Positions 18,565 to 26,793 of a DNA stretch of 36,518 bases are shown here, one piece after another; the first letter of the stretch is position 1; the number at the start of each line of letters is the position of its first letter. The stretch is taken from the NCBI GenBank assembly GCA_001771935.1, contig MERD01000124.1, positions 1-36,518 of the forward strand, in the 5' to 3' direction. Origin of the DNA: Betaproteobacteria bacterium RIFCSPLOWO2_02_FULL_67_26. GTDB lineage: Bacteria; Pseudomonadota; Gammaproteobacteria; Burkholderiales; SG8-41. The notes beneath the pieces were generated by a model. That model was given only the letters and a program-made list of their open reading frames with translations, was not told the DNA's origin and did no database searches. A program made the position numbers and the translations under genes.

Positions 18565-19770
18565 ATGAGTCACGTGATGAACACCTATGCACGGCTGCCC
18601 GTCGCCTTCGAGCGCGGCGAAGGCTGCTGGCTGTGGGACACGAGCGGCAAGCGCTACCTCGACGCGATGGCCGGAGTCGCGGTGTGCGGGCTCGGCCACA
18701 GCCATCCGAAATTCGTGGCCGTCCTGCGCGCGCAGGTGGGGCGGCTCGTACACACTTCCAACCTGTACCAGATCCCGCTGCAGGAGAAGCTCGCCGACCG
18801 GCTCGCCGCGATCTCGGGCATGGAGAATGTCTTTTTCTGCAACTCCGGTTGCGAGGCGAACGAGGCGGCGATCAAGCTCGCCCGGCTCTACGGCCACAAG
18901 AAGAACGTCGAGGCGCCGGCGATCGTCGTGATGGAAAAGGCCTTCCACGGCCGCACCATCGCCACGTTGTCCGCCACCGGCAGCCGCAAGGTGCAGGCGG
19001 GATTCGAGCCGCTGGTCGCCGGCTTCGTGCGCGTGCCGTTCGACGATCTCGAAGCGGTGCGGCGCGTCGCCGAGGCCAACCGCAGCGTGGTGGCGGTCCT
19101 GGTCGAGCTGCTGCAGGGCGAAGGCGGGGTCAACGTCTGCCACGACGATTACCTCAAGGGCCTGCGCGAGATCTGCGAGGCGCACGAGTGGCTGCTCATG
19201 CTGGACGAGGTGCAGAGCGGCATGGGGCGCACCGGGAAGTGGTTCGCGTTCCAGCATACGGGCGTCGCGCCGGACGTGATGCCGCTCGCCAAGGGCCTCG
19301 GCAACGGCCTGCCGATCGGCGCCTGCCTCGCCGCCGGCGCCGCCGCGCAGTTGTTCAAGCCGGGCAACCACGGCTCGACGTTCGGCGGCAACCCGCTCGC
19401 GTGCGCCGCCGCGCTGGCAACCCTCGACATCATCGAGGAGGAACGGCTGATGGACAACGCCGTCAAGGTCGGCGATTTCATCCGGGCCGAGCTCGCGCGG
19501 CAGATCGGCGGGATAAAAGGCGTCAGGGAGATCCGCGGCAAGGGGCTGATGATCGGCATCGAGCTCGAAGCCGCCTGCGGCGAGCTGGTGCAGCAGGCGC
19601 TCGATCGCGGCGTGCTCATCAACGTCACGGTGGACAACGTGGTGCGGCTGCTGCCGCCGCTCACCTTCGGGACCGAGGAAGCCGGGCTGCTGCTGGCGAC
19701 GCTGGTACCGCTCATCACCCGGTTTCTCGACCGTCAGAGCGCGCCGCAGGCCGCCGCCCAGACGGCTTGA
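18565..19770 (+). CDS. argD: Acetylornithine aminotransferase (class III, PLP)
   Basis: 401 residues, ATG 18565 behind a GGGTGGA site. ArgD converts N-acetylglutamate semialdehyde to N-acetylornithine (some also act as succinyldiaminopimelate aminotransferase). Motifs: MNTYARLPVAFERGEGCWLW, the phosphate-binding NSGCEANEAAIKLAR, LMLDEVQSGMGRTG with the PLP-ring Asp, and Schiff-base K243 in PLAKGLGNGLPIGA. GNHGSTFGGNPLACAAAL is also typical. First of three arginine genes in the same direction (argD, argF, argG); the argF start is 30 bp downstream. Confidence 0.96.
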   Translation: MSHVMNTYARLPVAFERGEGCWLWDTSGKRYLDAMAGVAVCGLGHSHPKFVAVLRAQVGRLVHTSNLYQIPLQEKLADRLAAISGMENVFFCNSGCEANEAAIKLARLYGHKKNVEAPAIVVMEKAFHGRTIATLSATGSRKVQAGFEPLVAGFVRVPFDDLEAVRRVAEANRSVVAVLVELLQGEGGVNVCHDDYLKGLREICEAHEWLLMLDEVQSGMGRTGKWFAFQHTGVAPDVMPLAKGLGNGLPIGACLAAGAAAQLFKPGNHGSTFGGNPLACAAALATLDIIEEERLMDNAVKVGDFIRAELARQIGGIKGVREIRGKGLMIGIELEAACGELVQQALDRGVLINVTVDNVVRLLPPLTFGTEEAGLLLATLVPLITRFLDRQSAPQAAAQTA

Positions 19771-19799
19771 GCGCGTCGTTTCCGACCGGAGCAACGCCC

Positions 19800-20741
19800 G
19801 TGGCCGTACGGCACTACCTTCAGTTCAGGGACTTCGCGCGCGAGGAATACGAGTACGTATTCGAGCGCACGCGCTGGATCAAGGACATGTTCAAGCGTTA
19901 CGTGCCCTACCAGCCCCTGCGCGACCGCACGCTCGCCATGGTGTTCGAGAAGCACTCCACCCGCACGCGGGTCTCGTTCGAGGCCGGCATGCACCAGCTG
20001 GGGGGCACGGTGATCACGCTCATGACGCGCGACACCCAGATGGGGCGCGGCGAGCCGATCGAGGACGTGGCGCGCGTCATCACGCGCATGGTGGACATCG
20101 TCATGATCCGCACGTTCGAGCAGGCCATCATCGAGCGTTTTTCCGAGCACTCGCGCGTGCCCGTGGTGAACGGGCTCACCAACGAGTACCACCCGTGCCA
20201 GATCCTCGGCGACCTCTACACGTTCATCGAGAACCGCGGCTCGATCCGCGGCAAGACCGTGGCCTGGATCGGCGACTCCAACAACGTCTGCAACACCTGG
20301 CTGCAGGCGGCGGAAGTGTTCGACTTCAACGTGCACGTCTCCACGCCGCCCGGCTACGAGGTCGAGCCCGAGCGCGCCGGGCTCTACGGCACCGATCACT
20401 ACGAGGTGTTCGACGACCCGATGAAGGCGGCGAAGGGCGCGGACCTCATCACCACCGACGTCTGGACCAGCATGGGCGACGAGGCCCAGTCGGCCAAGCG
20501 CAAGCGCGACTTCGAGGCGTGGCGGGTGGACCGGGAAATGATGAAGGCGGCGCGGAAGGACGCGCTGTTCATGCACTGCCTGCCGGCGCACCGCGGCGAG
20601 GAAGTCGCCGCCACCGTCATCGACGGCCCGCAGAGCGTGGTCTGGGACGAAGCGGAGAACCGGCTGCACACGCAAAAGGCGCTGATGGAGTACTTGCTGC
20701 TCGGGCGCATCAAGACCCAGGGCGACCTGTGGTCCACCTGA
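19800..20741 (+). CDS. argF: Ornithine carbamoyltransferase
   Basis: 313 residues beginning at GTG 19800 ([20 protein letters not shown]) with GGAG 8 nt upstream; the frame is open further upstream only as a shadow of argD. Makes citrulline from ornithine and carbamoyl phosphate. The carbamoyl-phosphate loop S53-TRTR ([14 protein letters not shown]), the HPCQ-like motif [12 protein letters not shown], and the ornithine/catalytic [10 protein letters not shown] (from H259) are intact, as is [10 protein letters not shown]. Part of the argD-argF-argG run. Confidence 0.97.
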   Translation: MAVRHYLQFRDFAREEYEYVFERTRWIKDMFKRYVPYQPLRDRTLAMVFEKHSTRTRVSFEAGMHQLGGTVITLMTRDTQMGRGEPIEDVARVITRMVDIVMIRTFEQAIIERFSEHSRVPVVNGLTNEYHPCQILGDLYTFIENRGSIRGKTVAWIGDSNNVCNTWLQAAEVFDFNVHVSTPPGYEVEPERAGLYGTDHYEVFDDPMKAAKGADLITTDVWTSMGDEAQSAKRKRDFEAWRVDREMMKAARKDALFMHCLPAHRGEEVAATVIDGPQSVVWDEAENRLHTQKALMEYLLLGRIKTQGDLWST

Positions 20742-20748
20742 AAACCGG

Positions 20749-20769
20749 TCACTGTTCACTGTTCACGAA
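20749..20769 (+). repeat. Heptameric tandem repeat, locus 2 (argF/argG junction)
   Basis: Units TCACTGT, TCACTGT, TCACGAA in phase, ending 6 bp before the argG ATG. No Shine-Dalgarno is visible between the array and the start codon. Confidence 0.65.
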
Positions 20770-20775
20770 TTGAAA

Positions 20776-21999
<1,224 letters not shown>

Positions 22000-22014
22000 A
22001 GCGATGGAAATGTC

Positions 22015-22043
22015 TTGCTTTGTTCCGGCGGCTGGAATAAATT
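22015..22043 (+). promoter_or_regulatory. Putative promoter of the ABC transporter operon
   Basis: TTGCTT (22015-22020), 17 bp, TAAATT (22038-22043), 16 bp after the argG stop. It gives the ABC operon a transcript of its own with a leader of about 210 nt before the binding-protein gene. Within the 260-bp interval 22000-22259 I see a short CTGG/CCAG hairpin near 22048-22060 and one small ORF, but no riboswitch consensus that I recognise (no ykkC/guanidine, TPP or cobalamin signature). Confidence 0.45.
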
Positions 22044-22117
22044 TGCCCCTGGTTGGCCAGCAATTCCACTCGAGACCCGCGCGGTTGGCGGCAATCTCCG
22101 AGGGAGGGGAAACAAGA

Positions 22118-22216
22118 ATGAACGCGCGGCCCGCTATGCGGAGTCTGGGACTTCCTGCACGCCAGATTGCGCATCCACGAAGGGCAGGCTGGCTGGCAAT
22201 GCAGTACCCGCGCTGA
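22118..22216 (+). CDS. Possible 32-codon leader ORF upstream of the ABC transporter genes
   Basis: ATG 22118 to TGA 22216, preceded by a strong GGGAGGGG site (22102-22109) at 8 nt spacing. The predicted peptide starts MNARPAMRSLGLPARQ and is Arg/Pro-rich with no membrane segment. It ends 43 nt before the start of the substrate-binding protein gene. It could be a true small protein, a leader peptide controlling the operon, or chance; no homology is recognised. Confidence 0.3.
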   Translation: MNARPAMRSLGLPARQIAHPRRAGWLAMQYPR

Positions 22217-22259
22217 CGCGCGCGTACCGGAGCCAGAATCTCGGAGGAGGATCGAACCC

Positions 22260-23246
22260 ATGAAACGTATCGCCCAAGTCATCGTCCTGCTGGCGGGCCT
22301 CTCCCTGTGGCTTCCCGGGCAACTCCGGGCCGCGGACAAGCCCGTCTTCCGCATCGGCACTCACGTGAGCACGTTCGGCTCCATGGACGAGGTCGCCGCC
22401 AAGAAGGGTTATTTTGACGAAGCCTTCGGCAAGGGGGGCTACAGCCTGAAGGTGTTCGCCCAGGGCAAGCTCATGCTCGAGGCCCTGCTCGCGAACTCCC
22501 TCGATACGGGCTTCACGGCCGCCCGCCCGTACGTGGCCATCGTCGCCAAGAAAGGCCGGGTCACCGGGATCGGGGTGAACGCCCTCATCTGCAAGACCCA
22601 ATCGATCGTGGTGGCCGCCGATTCGCCGATTCGCTCCCTGAAGGACCTGCGCGGGAAGAAAATTGGCACCAAGATCGGCTCCAGCGAGAACTTCCTCCTC
22701 AGCAGCATCATCATGCCGAGCGTCGGCATCAAGGAGGGCGAATGGACGCCGGTGAACCTGGACAATACCGACCGGGTTCCCTCGGTGCGCGCCAAGGCCG
22801 TGGACGCGGCCCAGGTCGAGGATCCCACCCTCAGCTTGTCCGAAGTGAACGGCTGGGTGCGGCGCCTCGTCCCCGACTTCTGTCCCTACGACAACACCCC
22901 CATGATCCAGATCGCCAACCCGCAGACCCTGGCGCAGCACTCGGACCTCTACACGAAGTATTACAAGGCGCTGCTGAAGGCCCACCAGTTCCTGCGGGAT
23001 AACCCCGATGAGTACGCCAGGATCTACACGGACGCGCTCAACGCGAGGGGAGCGAAGTTCGAGTACAAGGTGGTGCGCAAGCTCCTCGACGGCGTCACAC
23101 TCCACCCGCGGATCGACGCCCCCATCGTCAAGTATCTGAGCGACATGGCCAAGAGTATTCACGCCACCGGCGAGATCAAGCGCCTGCCTGACTTCGCCAA
23201 GGGGGAGAGCTTCAACACGAAGCTGCTCGACCAGGTCCTGAAATAG
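22260..23246 (+). CDS. ABC transporter substrate-binding protein, NitT/TauT (SsuA/THI5-like) type
   Basis: 328 residues from ATG 22260, with GGAGGAGG about 9 nt upstream. Signal peptide MKRIAQVIVLLAGLSLWLPG ending near QLRAA, so periplasmic. The mature part follows the nitrate/taurine/thiamine-precursor binding-protein pattern: FRIGTHVSTFGSMDEVAAKK, LLANSLDTGFTAARPYVAIV, SIVVAADSPIRSLKDLRGKK followed by IGTKIGSSENFLLSSII. The ligand cannot be read from sequence; nitrate, sulfonate, pyrimidine-precursor or aromatic ligands are all known in this family. Upstream of the matching permease and ATPase; a strong hairpin separates it from the permease gene. Confidence 0.88.
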   Translation: MKRIAQVIVLLAGLSLWLPGQLRAADKPVFRIGTHVSTFGSMDEVAAKKGYFDEAFGKGGYSLKVFAQGKLMLEALLANSLDTGFTAARPYVAIVAKKGRVTGIGVNALICKTQSIVVAADSPIRSLKDLRGKKIGTKIGSSENFLLSSIIMPSVGIKEGEWTPVNLDNTDRVPSVRAKAVDAAQVEDPTLSLSEVNGWVRRLVPDFCPYDNTPMIQIANPQTLAQHSDLYTKYYKALLKAHQFLRDNPDEYARIYTDALNARGAKFEYKVVRKLLDGVTLHPRIDAPIVKYLSDMAKSIHATGEIKRLPDFAKGESFNTKLLDQVLK

Positions 23247-23270
23247 GCGGATCTGAACCAGACGTTGGCA

Positions 23271-23309
23271 GGGGCGCAACCGCCGAGCGGTCGCGCCCCG
23301 TCCTTTTCC
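23271..23309 (+). terminator. Intercistronic hairpin with T-rich tail between binding protein and permease genes
   Basis: GGGGCGC (23271-23277) pairs with GCGCCCC (23293-23299); after one A/C mismatch ACCGC (23279-23283) pairs with GCGGT (23287-23291), loop CGA. GTCCTTTTCC follows. As the permease gene is on the same strand 33 bp on, it is likely a partial terminator or 3'-end stabiliser that raises binding protein over membrane components. Confidence 0.65.
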
Positions 23310-23341
23310 ACAGCGGCCCCGGCGCCGCCAAGGAGCGAACC

Positions 23342-24175
23342 ATGCAAGCCGAGCAGGAAATTCAACTTCCGCGTGCGAGTTCGATGTGGGAGAAGACGTG
23401 GCAATGGTGCGCCGCGAACCTCCCCTCGTTCATCGTCATTTTCGCGCTCTGGGAAATCGTCTCCCGCATCTGGGGCGATCCGGTCCTGTTCCCCACCCTG
23501 GAGGTCATCGCCAGCCGCGGCTGGGAGCTCACGAAATCCGGCATCCTCCTCAAGCACACCTTCGCCACCGCCTACCGGATCCTGGGAAGCATGGTGCTCG
23601 CCATCAGCCTCGGGGTCTTGATCGGCTTCGCGATGGGCCGCTACCGGATCTGGGAGCGGTTCTGGCTGCCGATCGTGGCGGTGCTGCTGCCCATCCCCGC
23701 GCTCGCCTGGACGCCGGTGGTGGTGCTCTGGTTCGGGCTGGGCGATGTGACCATGATCTTCATCACCACGTTCGGCGCGGTGCTTCCCATCATCAGCAAC
23801 ACCTGGACCGGGGCGAAGTCGGTGAACCCGGCGTGGATCCGCGCCGCGAATTCCATGAACTGCGGCGGTCACCGGCTCTTCTTCAGGATCATCTTCCCGG
23901 GCTCTCTCCCGTTCATCCTCTCGGGCGTCCGGGTCGGCCTCGCCCGCGCCTGGCGGGCCGGGGTAGCGGCGGAGATGGTGGCGGCGAGCGACTGGGGTCT
24001 GGGCTACGCGATCTTCGCCTCGCGGGAATTCCTCGACATCTCCTTCATGCTCTGCGGCATCGCGATGATCGGGCTGGTGGGGTTCGTGATGGAAAAATTC
24101 ATCTTCCAGAACATCGAAACCATGACCGTCATCAAGTGGGGAATGATGGAAGACGTCCAGGTGGGGGGAGGATAG
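23342..24175 (+). CDS. ABC transporter permease, NitT/TauT type
   Basis: 277 residues with a preceding AAGGAG site. About six hydrophobic helices (e.g. FIVIFALWEIVSRIW, MVLAISLGVLIGFAMGR, PIVAVLLPIPALAWTPVVVL). The cytoplasmic EAA-type loop that docks to the ATPase is SVNPAWIRAANSMNCGGHRL followed by FFRIIFPGSLPFILSGVRVG. The IPALAWTPVVVLWFGLG segment is characteristic of SsuC/NrtB/TauC relatives. Its stop abuts the ATPase start. Confidence 0.9.
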   Translation: MQAEQEIQLPRASSMWEKTWQWCAANLPSFIVIFALWEIVSRIWGDPVLFPTLEVIASRGWELTKSGILLKHTFATAYRILGSMVLAISLGVLIGFAMGRYRIWERFWLPIVAVLLPIPALAWTPVVVLWFGLGDVTMIFITTFGAVLPIISNTWTGAKSVNPAWIRAANSMNCGGHRLFFRIIFPGSLPFILSGVRVGLARAWRAGVAAEMVAASDWGLGYAIFASREFLDISFMLCGIAMIGLVGFVMEKFIFQNIETMTVIKWGMMEDVQVGGG

Positions 24176-24928
24176 ATGCGTTCGAAGGTGAGCATCCAGA
24201 AGCTGACGATGAGCTACTACCTCAAGGACCGGGTGGTCACCGCACTCAACGGCATCGACCTGGAGATCGCCGACGGGGAGTTCCTCGTGGTGGTGGGGCT
24301 CTCCGGCTGCGGCAAGACCACGCTGCTGAACATCCTGGCGGGATTCATCAAACCCACGGGCGGGGAGATCCTGCTGGACGGAAAGCCCATCGCGCAAGCG
24401 GGCCTGATGAACCGGGGGGTCGTGTTCCAGGAATACGCCCTCTTCCCCTGGCGCACGGCGCTCCAGAACGTCGAGTTCGGCCTCGAGATGAAGGGCGTCG
24501 ACCGGAAAAATCGGCGCGAGATCGCCCTGAAGTACCTCGATCTCGTCCACCTCACGAATTTCACCAACATCTACCCGCACCACCTCTCGGGGGGCATGAA
24601 ACAGCGGGTGGCGGTGGCCCGGGCGTACGCCTACGAGCCCGAGTTCATGCTGATGGACGAGCCGTTCGGCGCCCTCGACGCCCAGACCCGCGAGAGCCTC
24701 CAGGCGCTCACGGTGGAAGTCTGGCAAAAGACCCGGAAGACGATCTTCTACGTGACCCACAATATCGGCGAGGCCGTGTACCTGGCCGACCGGATCATCG
24801 TTCTTGCCGGCCAGCCGGGCCGCATCTACAAGGAGATCCGCGTCGATCTGCCGCGTCCCCGCGATTCCTTTGACCCCCGGTACGTCGAGCTCGAGCGCGA
24901 AACGACCCGCGCCGTGCGGCAAGGCTGA
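24176..24928 (+). CDS. ABC transporter ATP-binding protein, NitT/TauT type
   Basis: 250 residues; ATG immediately follows the permease stop, with GGGGGGAGG just upstream. Walker A GLSGCGKTT at residues 41-49 (first position Leu rather than the common Pro), Q-loop VVFQEYALFPWRTALQNV, signature LSGGMKQRVAVARA, Walker B EFMLMDEPFGALD and H-loop FYVTHNIGEAVYL are intact, so the ATPase should be active. EYALFPWRT is typical of the nitrate/taurine/sulfonate subfamily. Last gene of the operon; the MFS gene ends 1 bp later on the other strand. Confidence 0.93.
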   Translation: MRSKVSIQKLTMSYYLKDRVVTALNGIDLEIADGEFLVVVGLSGCGKTTLLNILAGFIKPTGGEILLDGKPIAQAGLMNRGVVFQEYALFPWRTALQNVEFGLEMKGVDRKNRREIALKYLDLVHLTNFTNIYPHHLSGGMKQRVAVARAYAYEPEFMLMDEPFGALDAQTRESLQALTVEVWQKTRKTIFYVTHNIGEAVYLADRIIVLAGQPGRIYKEIRVDLPRPRDSFDPRYVELERETTRAVRQG

Positions 24929-24929
24929 G

Positions 24930-26123
24930 TTAGCGGCGCCCCCGCCTGCGTTCGTACCACCGCGACATCAGCTCCATCGCCAGGAACGACGCGGCCGAGA
25001 TCGCGACCAGCACGACCTGGCCGGTGTGCCAGCCCCAGCGGTCGATGATCATCGCGAACACCGTGGGCGAGACGGCGTTGACCACGAGGATCGGCGTGGC
25101 GAGGAGGCCGAGCACGGCGCCGTAGCCGGTGGCGCCGAACAGGGCAAGCGGCACCGCGCCGCGCACGATGGTGATGACGCCCTGCGAGGCGCCCATCAGC
25201 AGGGTGAAGGCGAGGATGGCCTGCAAGCTGCCCGCGGCAAACAGCAGCAGCACGAAGGACAGGGGCAGAACGCCGATGGCGATGCGCGCGACGGTGATGG
25301 CGCGCAGGTTCTTGCCGAAGAAGATCTCGACCACGCGCCCGCCGAACTGCGCGAAGCCCTTCATCGAGGCGACCCAGACCGCCGCCGCGGTCGCCAGGCC
25401 CGCCGCCTCGAGCAGCGGCACCAGTTGCACGGTCACCACCGCGAAGACGAAGCCGTTGAGCGACATCACCAGCGCGAACAGCGCCATCGCGACGATGCGC
25501 ATGCGCCCTTCCAGCGGCGGCCCGTCGCGCGAGGGCGCGGCCGCCTCGGCCGCGCCGGCGGCGCGCGGCGCTTCCCGCCGCGCCAGTCCGAACCCGATGA
25601 GCGGCAGGCAGACCAGCAGGTTGATGGCGGCAAACGCCGTCAGCGTCTGGCGCCAGCCGGCGGCTTCGTTGAGGTAATGCCCGACCACCCAGAATACGGT
25701 CGAGGCGAACGCGCCGTAGAGCGTGAGATAGGAGATGGCGAGCCGCCCGCGCGAGGGCATCACCTGCACCAGCGCGGCGAAGGCCGCGTCGTAGAGGCAC
25801 AGGCGCATGCCGAGGCCGAGGAACACCCACACCCCCAGGTACGCCGCCTCGCTGCGCACGAGCGACAGCGCGTACAGACCCGCCGACACCAGCACCGTGC
25901 CGATCGCCATGAGGGGGCGCGCGCCGTAGCGGTCGATGGCGCGGCCGGCCAGGGCCGACACCGCGCCCATCGCCAGCAGCGCCACCGTGAAACCGAAGTA
26001 AACCAGGCTGCGGCTCCAGCCGGTGTCGGCCACGATCGGGCCGGCCAGCACGCCGAGGCAGTAGTAGCTCGTGCCCCAGGCAGTGATCTGCGCGATGCCG
26101 AGCGCGCCGACGGCGAGATGCAT
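24930..26123 (-). CDS. MFS transporter
   Basis: About 397 residues from ATG 26123 ([20 protein letters not shown]), chosen because AAGGAG lies 10 nt upstream; ATG 26156 ([11 protein letters not shown]) would add 11 residues and is also plausible. Twelve hydrophobic segments in two halves with a cytoplasmic linker near residues 185-205 ([20 protein letters not shown]). The loop 2-3 motif [17 protein letters not shown] matches the MFS motif A (GxxxDrxGrR). The family cannot be assigned a substrate; it resembles the oxalate/monocarboxylate-like and putative permease group only in general form. It is convergent with the ABC operon and divergent from yajQ, 127 bp away. Confidence 0.85.
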   Translation of the reverse strand: MHLAVGALGIAQITAWGTSYYCLGVLAGPIVADTGWSRSLVYFGFTVALLAMGAVSALAGRAIDRYGARPLMAIGTVLVSAGLYALSLVRSEAAYLGVWVFLGLGMRLCLYDAAFAALVQVMPSRGRLAISYLTLYGAFASTVFWVVGHYLNEAAGWRQTLTAFAAINLLVCLPLIGFGLARREAPRAAGAAEAAAPSRDGPPLEGRMRIVAMALFALVMSLNGFVFAVVTVQLVPLLEAAGLATAAAVWVASMKGFAQFGGRVVEIFFGKNLRAITVARIAIGVLPLSFVLLLFAAGSLQAILAFTLLMGASQGVITIVRGAVPLALFGATGYGAVLGLLATPILVVNAVSPTVFAMIIDRWGWHTGQVVLVAISAASFLAMELMSRWYERRRGRR

Positions 26124-26250
26124 CGGATCGGGGACTCCTTCGCGGCGCCGCGTCATTCCGCTAGCTTGCCATAGTTGCGCGGGTCCGACCCGGCCCCGGG
26201 AGCGGTTCGGGGATGCGGTAAAATTGCGGCGGCGCGGAAGGGAGGGATGC

Positions 26251-26742
26251 ATGCCGTCGTTCGATATCGTTTCCGAAGTGAATCACGTCGAGATCCGCAA
26301 CGCGGTGGACCAGTGCAACAAGGAGGTCGCGAACCGTTTCGATTTCAAGGGCTCCGACGCGCGCGTCGAGCTCAACGAGAAGGACAAGGCGCTCATCGTC
26401 TTCGCGGACGACGAATTCAAGCTGCGGCAGGTGCGCGACGTGCTGACCGCCAGGCTCGCCAAGCGGGGCGTGGATATCCGCGCGCTCGAGCCCGGGAAGA
26501 TGGAGCCGGTCAGCGGCAACAAGGTCAAGGAGACGATCACGGTGCGCGAGGGCATCGAGCAGGAACGCGCCAAAGGCGTGATCAAGCTCATCAAGGACAG
26601 CAAGCTGAAGGTCCAGGGCAGCATCCAGGGCGGCCTGGTGCGCGTCTCGGGCGCCAAGAAGGACCTGCTCCAGGAGGCGATCGCGCTCGTCCGGAAATCC
26701 GTAACCGACATCCCGCTGCAGTTCAAGAATTTCCGCGATTGA
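26251..26742 (+). CDS. yajQ: YajQ family nucleotide-binding protein (c-di-GMP effector family)
   Basis: 163 residues, ATG 26251 with GGGAGGG upstream. [20 protein letters not shown], then [14 protein letters not shown] and the C-terminal [14 protein letters not shown] are diagnostic of YajQ, two ferredoxin-like folds. Family members bind c-di-GMP and act with a LysR regulator in Xanthomonas, and bind nucleotides or RNA in others; the role here is inferred only from family. A heptamer array separates it from the downstream GT41-like gene. Confidence 0.96.
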   Translation: MPSFDIVSEVNHVEIRNAVDQCNKEVANRFDFKGSDARVELNEKDKALIVFADDEFKLRQVRDVLTARLAKRGVDIRALEPGKMEPVSGNKVKETITVREGIEQERAKGVIKLIKDSKLKVQGSIQGGLVRVSGAKKDLLQEAIALVRKSVTDIPLQFKNFRD

Positions 26743-26753
26743 GGTTGATCGAG

Positions 26754-26787
26754 TCAACGAGTGATTTCACCGTTCATCGTTCACCGT
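26754..26787 (+). repeat. Heptameric tandem repeat, locus 3 (yajQ / TPR-GT41 junction)
   Basis: TCAACGA (26754-26760), a 6-bp spacer unit, then TCACCGT, TCATCGT, TCACCGT in phase (26767-26787). It ends 6 bp before ATG 26794, again without a visible Shine-Dalgarno. Confidence 0.6.
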
Positions 26788-26793
26788 CGTTAA

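Noticed and set aside
22040-22259. Riboswitch in the ABC operon leader
   Set aside because: I compared it by eye with guanidine (ykkC), TPP, cobalamin and SAM consensus elements and found no match; left as an open leader.
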